DNA of 64,000 bases from Begonia masoniana (Eukaryota; Streptophyta; Magnoliopsida; Cucurbitales; Begoniaceae): assembly GCA_022432975.1 (NCBI GenBank), contig CM039502.1, positions 18,609,453 to 18,673,452 of the forward strand, written 5' to 3'. Below the pieces are notes generated by a model. The model saw only the letters and a program-made list of their open reading frames with translations. It was not told where the DNA came from and did no database searches. The translations under genes and the position numbers were made by a program. Positions 1 to 12,273 of this stretch are shown here, piece by piece (position 1 is the first letter of the stretch; the number at the start of each line of letters is the position of its first letter).

Positions 1-1
1 T

Positions 2-3000
2 TCAGAATGCAGTCAAGAATCTAAAGTTGCAGGTTGTTTTCAAATGAATCTAGAGACCAGAAATGCACTTTTACATACAGAAGAATTCTACTGGACTGAA
101 GATTCTGGTTTAGGAAAAAAGGAAGGTCCTTCTCAAACAACTTGTTCAGAACAGTTTTACAATGCTTTTGAAGACGTCTCGTTTTCTATTCCTGAGGTAT
201 CATGTGAAGTGGATGGCTCTGTGAAATCTCTTAAACAAAATTTTTCTGATTGTTGTAAATCTCATATGAGTGGGGATTACCAATGTACATTACATGAATT
301 ACCTAGTATATCTTCACAGGAATTAGGGATGGAATCATTGCAATATGAAGCACAGACAGGAGGACCCAGCAGAAGTCATGAACTTGCCACAGTTTCTTAT
401 CAAAATTTGACTGTACCCTCTTCTTTCGGAAATTCGATGATGGTTTCTGACAAAAAAGAAAATGTGTTTATATCTGATGAGGAATGTTGCAGGGTCTTAT
501 TTTCAGAATTGATTAGTGCTGAATCTTTAACCAAAGAGCAGCAGCAGATAGAAATCTTTGATGGATGTGCTCAGCCTGTTTTCTGTCAATCGTCCAACAT
601 TGAAATACCTAATCATGGGAAAGCGTTTGAATCACAATCATATCATGCTTCAAGTTCTCACAAGGAAAGTTCGTTGTCTTGTTTATATGGTCCTTCGTTA
701 GTTTCTGCTAATGATAACACTCTTATGCTCTGTGGTGAAACTGATGACTTCTCTGGAGCCATGGAACAAGAGTTTGTCACCAGTGCACAGAATGGTTTCA
801 ACTATACTAATGAATCAAATAACTCAGCTTGCATTGGTGTAGACAACAAAGGAATTCTAGAGCATCCAGATCTGAAAGATCAAGATAAACTAGTCCCTGT
901 AAATACTCCTTGTTCCAGACCAGAAATTGCTCAAAGTTTTCTTCCTTTGAGAGAAAGTCGTGATATGCAAACAAATCAACAGGATGCTGGATCCCTTTGT
1001 TATGAGCCTCCTCGTTTTCCAAGCTTGGATATTCCATTTTTCAGCTGTGATCTGGTACAATCTGGTAGTGATATGCATCAAGAATACAGCCCCCTTGGTA
1101 TCCGACAACTACTGATGTCTTCAATGAACTGCCTTACTCCATTTAGGTTGTGGGATTCGCCATCCCATGATGGTAGTCCTGATGCTGTGCTTAAAAGTGC
1201 AGCTAAAACTTTTACAAGCACACCATCAATTATGAAGAAACGCCATCGCGAATTTATGTCTCCTTTGTCAGATAGAAGAATTGACAAAAAGCTAGAAGTT
1301 GATGTTGCATCCAGTTTGGCCAAAAACTTTTCTCGTTTGGATGTTATGTTTGATGATGGGCCTCACCAAAAATCTCCACTGCCTCTGTCTAATGAGATGA
1401 AAGGTTCTCCAGCATCTCTTGAAGATAAAGAAAATAGAAGCCTGGATATGGAACAGAAACATTGTAAAACGAAGGATGGTACTGGTGGTTCAGTGCATGA
1501 AATATCACAGAAAAGTTCAGAACCCAGCAACTCCAAGGACGACAAAAGGCAGGTTTTCAATGCTGATGCCAAGATCAGGGACGTTCAATCTGCCACTGAA
1601 ATGGTGTCATTTTCTTCCCTTTCATTTGAAAATATCTTTGTTTTTTTCCAACTAAGCATTAACAACCACCTAGTCTTTCGTATTTACTTTTTTCTCACTA
1701 CTTTTCCATGACGAGTCTGGTCAATACGACAGTGATTCTCAAATTTGGTGGCGAAAGTAATGTTCCATGGTCATTCTTTATCTCATGCTCCTTGAAATAC
1801 TTCACGTGTTATTTGTCCACGTACATGTTCTATCAAGTTGTTTTTATTGTACTATTCTTACTTCTTAGCCTATTTGCTCTCACATATGGTTTTTCTTGTT
1901 AGATATGGAAAGAACAAGTTTTGTTGATTAGTGGTATATTTGCATTCTCAATCACCTCTTTCTGTGTGACATTTTCTTTCCAGGCCCAGCAATCTCCATC
2001 TGGTGTCCTCATGGACCATGACATGAATGATCTGGTATTACATTCTTCTACAGCTAGAGGCGACATGACAAGGGAAATGACTACAGAGAAAGATCAAAGT
2101 TTTAGGAGCTCCAAAGTCCCAGTTAATCCAGATGTCCCTTCAAAATTATTATCCGAGAATTTATGTGCATCTGTATGCCCTCCAACTGTTTCCAAAAGCG
2201 ATCATGAATGTCACGCAATTGTGCCAACATCCCTACAACATGGATCCTCATCAGTATCATCTGAGATAAGGGGTGATAATGACGCAAAGGAGTTTTTCAC
2301 TGAAGCTGTTACCATGTAATACTCAGCCACTTTTCCTATTGCGATAGTTTTCCCCTCCATTGACCTTTTTCATGTTCTTCAGCTAACAATGTTTATTCTT
2401 AGATTTGGAGAAACTCCATTCAAGCGAAGTATTGAATCCCCTTCAGCATGGAAGTCCCCTTGGTTCATCAACTCATTTGTACCTGGTCCTAGGATAGATA
2501 CTGATATTACAATTGAGGTCTCAGAATTTTTGTTGCTATATTACTTAATTTTTTGTCAAATTTTAATTTTCTGTTTCGTTTACAGGATATTGGATATTTT
2601 ATGAGCCCTGGTGATAGAAGCTATGATGCCATTGGATTAATGAAGCAAATTAGCGGGCATACTGCTGCTGCTTGTGCAACTGCTCAGGAAGTACTGGGAC
2701 ATGAAACGCCAAAAACATTATTAAAGGAAAGGCACAAGAATGATGAAAGTATGGATAATAAGAAAAATCAACCATCGCACAGCCAAGGAACTCGATCCCT
2801 TTATTCTCCGGATAGTCTGGTATGATGGTTTTTTTTTTCTTCTTCTTATTTTTTTTAATTTTTACAATGTCTCCGCTTTAATTATATTTTTTATAACCAC
2901 AAGGAAAAATACTAAATTTATTCCGTTTCTTAATTAGGCGATAGATTATATACTTAGTTATCTAGTTGTAACGCCTCAATTTTTAAATTCTCAATTTAAT

Positions 3001-6000
3001 TTCCCTAATATGAAACTTTAATTTGAAAATTCTAAAAATTTTCCAAATTGATTTAGGTTTAAATTCGAGCGTTAAAAACCTAATTTCAGAATATTGAAAA
3101 CCTCTTTAAATAATAATTTAAACATTAAATGCGCGAAAACTTAATCAAAATTTCAAACTTTAAATAACATTGTCGGAAATTAGTAATAAATCTAAAATTA
3201 AAATAATTCATAAAACTTTAAATAAAATTCAACATAATTTATTCAAAATTAAAATTATGAAATATCTTTGAAAACAGAAAATACTTATTTAAACTATTTC
3301 TTTTAACCCGAAAATATTTTCTTCTTCTGTACGCTCTCGCTTGCCTCTGGAAGGTTCTCGATCACAGTCATTTCTTATTCAGATAAAAACTTACCTACAT
3401 CACAAAATTATAACTATGAGAATAACTCAGTAAGCGAAAATTCGTGCAGGTGCAAAATTAACATTAACTTTTATCGACCTTTGTTCAGACTTAGTCATCT
3501 CATTGTCGTTCAGGCTTTGTCATCTTACTTTCGTTCAGGTATAGCCATCTCATTGTCGTTCAGATGTAACCATCTCATTGTCGTTCAGGCGTAACCATCT
3601 CATTTTCGTTCAGGCGTAGTCATCTCATTGTCGTTCAAACATAACCATCTCATTTTCGTTCAAGTTTAGCCATCTCATTGTCGTTCAAGATTTGGTATCA
3701 CATATATTCCATCAATTCCATCGTATTCATACACATATAAAATGTCCTATCAATTTTATCTTTATGCAATTGTATGTCAATGCCGAAACATGCATGCTCA
3801 AATATTGAAAACATGTAATAAAATAATTATAAGAAAATAACATAGATTTTGTGATGTAGAGTCGTAGCCAAAACATTGAAAACGTGGTATTTTCACTTAC
3901 TTGGATTCCGAGAGGCAGGGTTATCAGGATTTCTCGGTATTCCAAATAATTTCCAGCCTAAATAAAATATTGCTATTAAAATCTCACTTAATTAAATCAT
4001 ATTTTAGAAGAATTTAGGCAGAAATTCCTTACATTGTGCTCTTAGGTCAGATAGGGTCGAATTGGATCGATTATGATGACTTTCAGAATCTTCCTGCCTA
4101 AACAAAATATTCGATATTAATTTTTCACTTTAATAAATTCATTTTACAATGATTTAGGCAGAAATTCTTTATCGGTAGTAACGCCTCAAACTTTAAAATC
4201 TCAAATTTGATTTCTCTAATTTGAAACCCTAAATTCAAAAACCCTAAAAATTTTCTCCAACATGGATTTATAAAATTCGAGCGTTAAAATCCTAAATTCA
4301 AAATATTGAAAAGCTATTTCTTTTAAATAGTAACTGAAATATTAATATCGCGAAAGCTTAATCAAAATTTGAAACAATAAATAACTTGATTAAAACTGAA
4401 TTAAATGCAGAAAAGAAATTTGTAAAACTTATTAACGATAAAGCTAACAAGAGTTTTAACTTACTTACAAACATTAATTATTACCGAAAGCCAAAACATA
4501 CTAATTTAAATCTCTTTATTAAAATCATTTTCTTCTTCTGTATGCTCGCTTGCCTTTGGAGGGTTCTCGATCATAGTCATTTTTTCCTCAGACAAAAACT
4601 CATCTATATCACAAAATTATACAAACTATGAGAAACTTAGAAAGTAGAAATACGTGCAAGTGTCAAAATTAACATTTACTTTTACCAAATCTTGATTACA
4701 GGCTGGTTGGTACTCATTTTCCAACTTTGAACTTAGTCATCTCATTGTCGTTCAGACTTTTGTCAACTTTCTTTCGATGAAGCTCACAATCTCATTATAG
4801 TTCAGGCTTTTGCTATCACGTCAGTACCATCGTAATCATATGTTCAAGTTCACCATCTCATTGTCGTTCAAGCTTTTGCTATTACATATCTTACGTCATT
4901 TCATACGTTTAAGTTTACCATCCTATTGTCGTTCAGGCTTTTGCTATCACGTATTTTTCGTCAATTTCATCATTTTCATACGCATACAATATGTCCAATC
5001 AATTTTATCTTTATACTAATCTAAGTCAATGTCTAAACATACGTGTTCAAAATCAGTAACGTATAAGAAATCAGTTATAAGAAAATAATATAAACTTTTG
5101 TGATGTATGGCCATAACCAAAATATTGAAAACGGTATTTTCACTTATCTGGATTCCGAGTGGTTAGGTTTTATCAGGATTTTTCCAAAATTTCAGAAAAT
5201 ATCTTGCTTAAAATATTTAGTATTAAATTCACTTTTAAATAAATCTCATTTTCAGAATAATTTGGGCAGAATTTTCTTACTTGTACACTTAGGTCTGATC
5301 AGGACGAATTATATTGATTAGGATCAATTCGGGAAACTTTTTGGGATTTTTCTTGCCTAAATCAAATATTTGGTATTAGATTCCTATTTTGATAAATTTA
5401 ATAATGATTTAGGCAGAAATTCCTTACCGAAAAAATCTTGGATTGGTTCGGTAAAATTTAGGATGAAATTTGGGTTAGGCTCGGTTCTGGTTCGGTTCGG
5501 ATGAACAGTGCCGGTCGAGTGAACAGTACTAATTCGGTCGGTTCAGTTTGGATTAAGTGGACCGGTTCTGATTTAATAAAAACCCAACATCTTTTCTTCT
5601 TCTTCTTCTTCGCACGGCCAAACGACGAGCAGAGAGCGTTTCTCTCTTCGTCAAAGCGACTGGACGTCAGAGAGTGAAGCTTCGCGTCGGAAGAACGTTC
5701 GGCTTAAGGAGGGAGATTCGCAGGTGATAATTTCGGCCAAGGGAAGCTTCGTCGGAGCTCGGTCGTTTGTTCGGGAAAAGCTTCTCGCTGTCGGGAAACA
5801 AAGCTCGGCCGAGAGAAAAAGCTTCGCCGGAACTCGGGTTGCTGTTGAGATAGAAATTCCAATTTCTTCCTCGATTTCACAGAACAGAGAGAGATATTGG
5901 GTGGGTGTGATTTCCTTTCACCACCGAGCTCTAATTTATAAGTAAAATTTTCCAACATTTCCTTAATTTTTTGGTCCAATCCGTAGATAAATTGGGTGAG

Positions 6001-8616
6001 GGTTTAAGTTTTGTGTCAATTTTTCTCCTACCTTCTTTAATCTGCCGACAATTGTTGGTGAACGTAGGTGAAAAACTTTGATATGTTACATCGGTTTATT
6101 CTTAGATCAGCTTGGTCGGATTCTAGATCGTTTCGAATAGCTTTTGGTCGAATTTTGATGGTCCGAAAACAATCTGATTCGTCTGGAAAATTTGGGTCGA
6201 AATTGGGGTCGGGTCTGATTCAGTTCGACCAGATTTGGTTCGGTTGGACCGATATTTGTTGGGCTGGTTCAGTTTGCTGGACTGGGTCAGGTTTTTAAAG
6301 AAAACTTGAACTCTTTCCTTTTCTACTTCCTCCTTTCCAGCTCCTTCGTGTCTCCTTCGCTGTGCACACCTGAATATCAGAGAGTGCTGTCTTCGAAGAA
6401 CGACGACCCTTTCCACCAAGAAAAGCTTTGTCTGAGCTCGGCCGCTCGAATGGAGCTTGTGGCTGCAACTGGCTGGCGATCGGAGACTGAAGGTCGAAGA
6501 TAAGATTCCTCAGAAAGAACTCGAGAGGGAGAGAGAAAGAGCTGCTTGAGTGCTGTCGAGAAAGAGCTCGGTGTGCTCTTCACCTTCACTGAGGTTCTCC
6601 ATTTATAGGAAAGTTTGCAACTAACACCCCCCCCCCCCCCCACAACCCAAAAAAAAAAAAAAAAATTTCGAGGTCCGTTTAGTGATGACCCGGATGTGTA
6701 AGTATGTGTACGATGACTGCACGAACCAGAACCCGGATGACGGTACGTCCGCGCAGGTGAATCGGAAGGTGACGGGTCGTAAAAAGTGGGTCGTCACAAT
6801 CTCACATCGCTTGGGGAAATATATGAAAATGAAACATATGTAAAGAGACCCGGATGTGTAAGTATGTGTACGATGGCTGCACGAACCGAAACCCGAATGG
6901 CAGTACGTCCACGCGAGTGAACCGGAAGGTGACGGGTCGTAAAAAGAGAGTAGTCACAATCTCACATCGCTTGGGGAAGTATGTGAAAATGAAACATATG
7001 TAAAGAGACCCTCCCAATATAGTATGACACGTTTTGGAGCACAATTGACAACGGATCCCATAAGAATTTCGAAATTAAAAATGCTTCGGTGAGAGTAGTA
7101 TCAGGTTGGGTGACCAACTGGGAAGTCCTCGCCAAACAAAGTTGTGAGGGGAAGATATTGAGCTACGGCGCAATCTCCAGAGCAGACAATATCTTGCTGG
7201 GAAAATGGGTTGTTACAAATGGTATCAGAGTCTGTACCCAACCAAAAAAGTGGCCAACAAGGACGTTGGGCCCCCGAGGGGGGGTGATTGTGATGACCTG
7301 GATGTGTGAGTATATGTACGATGGCTGCACGAACCAGAACCCAGATGGCGGTACGTCCGCGTGGGTGAACCGGAAGGTGACGGGTCGTAAAAAGGGGTCG
7401 TCACAATCCCACATCGCTTGGGGAAGTATGTGGAAATGAAACGTATATAAAGAGACCCTCCCAAGATAGTAAGACATGTTTTTGAGCACAATTGACAACG
7501 GATCCTGTAAAAACTTCGAAGTTAAAAGTGTTTCGCCGAGAGTAGTACTAGGTTGGGTGACCGACTGGGAAGTCTTCGCCAAACAAAGCCATGAGGGAAG
7601 GATATCGGGCTACGGCGCAATCTCCAGAGCGGACAATATCTTGTTATGAAAATTGGTCGTTACAAGCTCGGATTTCCAGAACTGAAAATCCAATGTCAAT
7701 CGAATTTTTAGAGCTGTATGTTCTGGCTCCCTGAATATTCTTCCAGATGGCTTCTCGAATTTTCAGAGGCTCTGTGGACCACGGTTAGCAGAAAATTTGA
7801 TTCCCAATCGGATTTTCATATGGTTCTGGGTAGAATTGAAAATTGAATCAGATTTTGCTTTGGTATCGAGAGATTTAGGGTTAAAATCTCAGATTATGTT
7901 TGATTTGGGAATACCGAATTTTAAATTTTGAATTTAAGAAACTCTAATCTATTGCACCAGTAGACCATTTTGCTACTTTCATGTGATTTAGGATTATGGA
8001 GTAAGCAATTGCTATATATTAGTTAATCATCTTGCTTGCTTGTAGATGTATAATTGGGTTAGCAGTTGTTTTATTCAGTTTTAGTGGGCTCCTTCGCTGT
8101 CATTTGTTTTTCTTTTACACTAAGAAAACTTTCATTGATTCTCAAAGGAGAGTGATTATCACCCAAATCTAACATGTCTCCACTTTTTGAGTTGTGCTAC
8201 GTTTACATCATAATTTTATTCACTAATCGCACACCCTGAAATAAAGCTTACGTGTTATTCAATAGAATTATTATGGCAAAATATAAATATTTAAGATAAC
8301 AAATTACATAGAACGATGCGACGGTGCCAAGTTAGAGTGTAGGATTAGTGTAAAATTAATGTCTAAATTATTCATAAATTTTTCAAAGCCTGTTGTTTGT
8401 GGCTAGCCAAATTATAGTTAATGAAACTTAGGAATGCTTCATAATTCCATATACCATGTTAATTTATGATTGGGTGATTTTAATTTTATGCAGACCGAGC
8501 GTCGCACCCTTGACTTTAGTGAATGCGGAACGCCGGGAAGGGGAACGGAAAATGGGAAATCATCTCCTGCCATAAGCTTCTCTACTTCCTCTAATCTTTT
8601 GAAGGGCTTCAGATGA
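2..8616 (+). CDS. MYB3R1: MYB3R (three-repeat MYB) transcription factor, C-terminal part; 5' end lies outside the window
   Basis: Exons read as 2-1603 (open at the window edge), 1984-2315, 2403-2517, 2586-2819 and 8494-8616, about 801 residues in one continuous frame. The R1R2R3 DNA-binding repeats lie upstream of the window. Recognisable MYB3R1/4 blocks are SPLSDRRIDKKLE with NFSRLDVMFDD in the first exon, TPFKRSIESPSAWKSPWFIN in the third, DIGYFMSPGDRSYDAIGLMK in the fourth, and ERRTLDFSECGTPG to the stop in the last. Family knowledge: plant MYB3R factors bind MSA (AACGG) elements and control G2/M genes; the long C-terminal region is regulatory. The donor after exon 1 (ATG|gtgtca) is weak but restores phase 0. 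The final intron is 5.7 kb and full of repeats. Assignment to 3R1 rather than 3R4 is inferred from the C-terminus. Confidence 0.88.
2967..5430 (+). repeat. Two tandem copies of an unclassified LTR-like segment
   Basis: Copy 1 starts at 2967 (TGTAACGCCTCAA) and copy 2 at about 4178 (GTAACGCCTCAAAC). They share order and wording over about 1.2 kb: an AT-rich start, a stretch with 'gcgttaaaa..cctaa', 'gcttgcct..ggaggttctcgatca', a 25-bp tandem repeat zone, and an ending 'tttaggcagaaattc'. The TGTAACGCC start is typical of plant Gypsy LTRs, but no PBS, PPT or coding remnant is seen between the copies, so the class is inferred. They are diverged enough to be old. Confidence 0.55.
3496..3690 (+). 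repeat. 25-bp tandem repeat, about 8 units
   Basis: Units begin CATCTCATTGTCGTTCAG at 3496, 3521, 3546, 3571 and 3596 and continue at a strict 25-bp spacing to about 3690, with small variation in the last 5-7 bases. A degenerate version recurs in the second LTR-like copy at about 4736-4940. Confidence 0.85.
5440..6640 (+). repeat. Duplicated pyrimidine-rich LTR-like tail segments
   Basis: Segments at about 5440-5965 and 6110-6640 share a plan. Each has a GGTTCGG/TTCGGTTGGACCG-rich start, then a TTCCTTTTC/TCTTCTTCTTC tract, then short coding-like GC-richer sequence with CTCGGCCG, then 'tttata(a/g)g.aaa.ttt.caac'. They look like the transcribed halves of the LTR-like unit just upstream. No protein can be assigned; the short ORFs are not conserved between the two copies. 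Confidence 0.4.
6681..7664 (+). mobile_element. Cassandra-type TRIM retrotransposon (5S-bearing LTRs) in the MYB3R intron
   Basis: The 5' LTR is 6681-7217 and the 3' LTR 7289-7664. They are joined by a 71-bp internal region holding a tRNA-Met primer-binding site (TGGTATCAGAG, 7220-7230) and a G-rich polypurine tract just before 7285. Each LTR carries a 5S rRNA-like stretch (about 7046-7136 and 7489-7582) with GTTGGGTGACC and CTGGGAAGTC. TRIMs lack genes and are mobilised by other elements; Cassandra is the family defined by 5S sequence in the LTR. The 5' LTR is about 160 bp longer than the 3' LTR because its first part is duplicated (6688-6848 against 6849-7010). The expected 5-bp target-site duplication is not visible (cgttt against agctc). 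Confidence 0.88.
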
Positions 8617-9336
8617 ATACTTCCTTCCCTTTGACTTCAAGTTGTCATCATCTGTACACTTAATTCCTTTTTGTGTATTTCATACTGCCCTATTGTTCTT
8701 AATTTGGTGCTACTATGCCTGTATTTTGATCTTAATTTAATACAAACAAGATTCTCCACTTTCATTTTTCTTTATTCTTCTTGGTTTTTTCTGTTGTTAC
8801 TTATTACTAGTGTATTGGATCAACTTAATCAAATTAAATCAAGCTTATATAAATTTTCATACTCGAGCTGATAACAACACGGACGAGATTTAATACTTCT
8901 GAAGAAGATAACTAATGAAGCATATAGAAGTGTAATTTTTGAATATTTTCAAATGATATGTTTGATTCAAGTGTGTGTGTGTGTGTGTGTATAGGCAAAC
9001 AAACACAACGATTCGTCTCTTTAAAAACTGAAATCCAAACTGCTCTCCCGTTGGAATCTTTACTCCCCTTTTTCTGCATGTTTTGATCTCTGCAGCAAAT
9101 AAAGATACAAGAGCAAAGAAGTATTTGCATCAGTTAGCAACAACCCTGAAAATAGAATAAGCTTAAAGAATAAGGAAGCTTGCTTACTTGGCTCTGTCTT
9201 CCTCTTTATTGCTCAAACCTTCCTCCCCAAATCTCTAACTATATATAAGTATATATATCCTCCTACATTCTCACAAAACTTCCATCTTTCAAACAATATA
9301 TATACACTTCTTTCTATCTCGATATAATACCACAAG
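8617..9336. other. Intergenic space between convergent MYB3R and tetraspanin genes
   Basis: No coding sequence is supported. It should contain both 3' UTRs and poly-A signals. A (GT)n microsatellite of ten units lies at 8972-8991. Confidence 0.6.
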
Positions 9337-11086
9337 TCAGTTACAGTTAATGTTGTTACTATGTCTCCCCCGCTCCTCTAATCGAGTTCTAATTGTGTTT
9401 GTAATATGCGACAAAAACCCTTCGCCTGGGTTTTCCCCACGTAAAATTTCACAATTTCTACAATTTTGGGCTCTGTATTCGAGTAGAGGAGAGTATGTAT
9501 CCAACAAAAATGATCTGTTGAAATCAGGTATGACCAAATACGTGCTCCTCCTTCTCGGCTCACTTATCCCGACAGCCCATAGAATAATAGCAAGAACAAT
9601 CACATTGACCTGAATATATGGATTTTACGAATATCAATTTTACATATTTATGCCTATAAAAAAGAACAGTGTTAGGTTCAATCTGACACTTACGTGTCAT
9701 TCTTCATTGATAAAATTAATATGATATGATATAAAGAAGATTATATGAATAAATAATTTAATGACACGTAAGTACCACACCACGTTGTAAGATTAAAGTG
9801 TAAAATCAAAGTATAAATCTAGTATTACTGTAAAATAAAGAGTACTGCTACTTTTATACTTTAATCTCACGTTTTCATTTGTCGCTCATGTGTCATTCAC
9901 TCATTGATTCGTACAATACATCATATTAAGTATTTATATTATATCATAATAATTCTATTAAAAAGTGAATGATGCTTAAGTTAAAGTATAAACGTAGAAT
10001 TACCCAAAATAAAAGATGCAAGAATTGCGTAACAGTTACCTGCGGTACCAAAATCAATATCACGATCCATCGACACATTTTTATATTGAAGATCAAGAGT
10101 GACTTGAATTCTGCGTGTTTCTCGTTGATATGCTCTAAAAGTTGCTGAAGTCAAACCAAAGAAGAGAAGCATGATCATAAAAATTGAACCAAAACTTCTA
10201 CACAAAGACTTGGCTAGAAGACACCTTTTGGATCGTAAATATGTTTCGACGGAAACAAATTCGATTATCAAATTACAGATACCGCGATAAATGGATTAAT
10301 TTGATTAGAAGACGAGTATAAAATACATAATTCCAAATTACAATACTTGGAGGTGAAATTTCAGAAAACGTACCACTTGCCAGTCAAACTTGAAGAAAAT
10401 AATAATTATCGCAGCAACTTCCACGAGAAGAAGGCAGCCGATCATAACAAGGTACTAAACATTTGTTAAGGATAAACTATATTGAATTGTTCACGAGAAG
10501 AATTTCGTTAAAGAAAGCGACATCATTTTATTTCTTTAAAATTAACTGCCAAAAAGGGTGTCCGATATTGTATCATAGCGATCAATTTCCGACTATTATT
10601 TTCTCAAATATTTAAAGCTTGATGTTAGGCAAATGCTACAATCTTCATATTTGAAAGTAGGCGCACCGAAAAGGATACAATGCAAAGAATGGAATTTTTT
10701 ATACATTTAACAACTATATGACCAAAGACAGCGATCAAGCAGACAGCTATCCCCACACCTAAACATGTGTACACAAACCTGTTAAAACAAAAGCAATAAC
10801 TTCTAATAAATGCAGTTGAAAAATTAATTAAAACTAAATTTCCACCAGAATCTAGGCTGGAAAGAAACAACTTGAGTTGGGTAGCAAGTAGAAAGATTAA
10901 GAAAGAAGAGAGAGAAATGTACCAAGGTTTGGGTAAATGAGAGGTAGAAGAGATTTGAGAAATCCCAATTTGCCATTTTTTGAGGAGCCAGAGAGAGTAG
11001 ACGATCATCACAGCACCACATAGCTTCTGTAAGAGATTTATAATCCTTAATGACTTAAGCAAGCAGCACCTGATGCACCTCGCCAT
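9337..11086 (-). CDS. Tetraspanin, TOM2A / tetraspanin-19-like
   Basis: Five exons on the minus strand: 11086-10923, 10778-10679, 10454-10374, 10144-10040 and 9609-9337, giving 240 aa with consistent phases. The protein starts MARCIRCCLLKSLRIINLL and has four hydrophobic segments: about residues 10-32, around 56-80 (LGVGIAVCLIAVFGHIVV), in exon 3 (GCLLLVEVAAIIIIFF), and across the exon 4/5 join (IVILILVPQ then VNVIVLAIILWAVG). The predicted large loop between helices 3 and 4 is short, as in the TOM2A/TET18-20 branch, and lacks the usual tetraspanin cysteine motifs. TOM2A relatives are tonoplast proteins that interact with TOM1 and support tobamovirus replication; that role is family knowledge only. 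A start 15 bp upstream (MEIQK) is possible, but the family starts at MAR. Confidence 0.82.
9668..9830. mobile_element. MITE, AT-rich palindromic, in tetraspanin intron 4
   Basis: The segment runs from a GTTAGGTTCAATCTGACACTTACGTGTCAT-like start to an end in TAAATCTAGTATTACTG. The two halves are roughly inverted (ACGTGTCATT..TGATAA near the start, AATGACACGTAAGT near the end). It resembles the other members listed at 9840, 17452, 28446 and 33653. Boundaries are approximate. Confidence 0.55.
9840..10004. mobile_element. MITE, second member in the same intron
   Basis: It starts GAGTACTGCTACTTTTATACTTTAATC and ends near TTAAAGTATAAACGTAGAATTAC, which is an imperfect terminal inverted repeat. The middle has the family landmarks GTGTCATTCACTCATTGATT and AAGTGAATGATG. 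Confidence 0.55.
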
Positions 11087-12273
11087 TTTCTGGATCTCCA
11101 AGAATCTGCATTAGCTGATCACACCATCAAAAAACTGTCGAAAGAAAAAGACGATCGAGAGAGAGAGAGAGAACTCACGATTCGAGGGTTGTCCGTAATT
11201 GTAAGGAGACGAGTAAGGATTTATGTCTACAGCAGAGACAGTTGATCTGTGGAGAAGAAATAGAAAAATAATGGAGCTGGATTTGATGATTGGGGTTGAA
11301 AATCAAAAACCCACCTAACGTTCAAGCAATCGCCTCCTCCTGCCAAAAAACCAATTCATGGAAAACGTGATCCCATAAATTAATAATTTTCCAACGTTTC
11401 CTTTCCATCTTCGCAGTTGACTTTCGACTTCCATCGGCCGGGTCCCGAACAAGAAGACAGTCCAAGTCGAAGGCCGTCTCTATCTCTCCTGCTTTTCTGG
11501 CTTTTAAGCATATCGTCGAATTCCGTGGAGTTCAGATAAAAGAGCTCTTCTTGGACCGACCCATACCAAGTTTATAATCCGGTTCGGTTTTTTTTCTTTT
11601 TTTTTTTTTTTTTGATAATTTGATCAGAATTGGCTAAATTAGTTCAATGGAGAACCATTTTTTGTGAATTTGGAAAGAAATAAGGTTGATTTTATCTGCA
11701 ATGATTGACACTATTAAAACACAAATAAAATAATTAATTATAAATAAATAATTTATTAAGTAACGTTGTATTAAAAAATTCAATCAAATAATAATTAATA
11801 TAATACATTAATTATTTATAATTTATTTTATTAATTATACTAATCATTACTTAACACGTTAAAAAATATTTTAAATGAATAGAATAAAAAAATAAACATA
11901 ATATTACTAGTTACGTTAATTACACAAATAATTGTTTGACATATCAATTAGTATTTTAAAAACATTATTTTTTGAAAAATAAGTTCTTAGGAAACCACCA
12001 ATTTGAGTAACACATCAGATTTTGTCTAGGACCTTTCCTATCTCTTCGTCCCACAAAGAACAAGACAGCAACCAAGCTAAAATAAAGAAAGAGTCCAAAT
12101 AAGTACCAAGAAATTGCATCTAAAAATGAATGCATTGCAATTTGGGATTCATGATCAAGCACAAAATTAATTAAAATAATCAGATAAAACATTCCAAAAT
12201 CCCACTTTTTCTAACAATTGACAAACATAATAATCCTACTAAGGAAAGGTCATCACCGTAAACAGGGGGAACC

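Larger units (their letters stand above)
2820..8493 (+). other. Repeat-filled 5.7-kb last intron of MYB3R
   Basis: The donor at 2820 (CTG|gtatga) and acceptor at 8493 (tttatgcag) bracket sequence with no host coding potential. It contains two tandem LTR-like 'head' segments (2967-4177, 4178-about 5430), two pyrimidine-rich 'tail' segments (about 5440-5965, 6110-6640) and a Cassandra TRIM (6681-7664). Bases 7665-8493 show no recognisable feature. The other MYB3R introns in the window are under 400 bp, so the length is due to insertions. Confidence 0.8.

Noticed and set aside
5724..6643. Short ORFs in the MYB3R intron repeats
   Set aside because: They differ between the two related repeat copies and show no domain.
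7046..7136. 5S rRNA gene
   Set aside because: Homology is partial and lies within Cassandra LTRs that are bounded by PBS and PPT; it is not a standalone 5S gene.
11087..11101. Alternative tetraspanin start MEIQK
   Set aside because: Possible, but the homologous start is MAR at 11086; the extension is only five codons.
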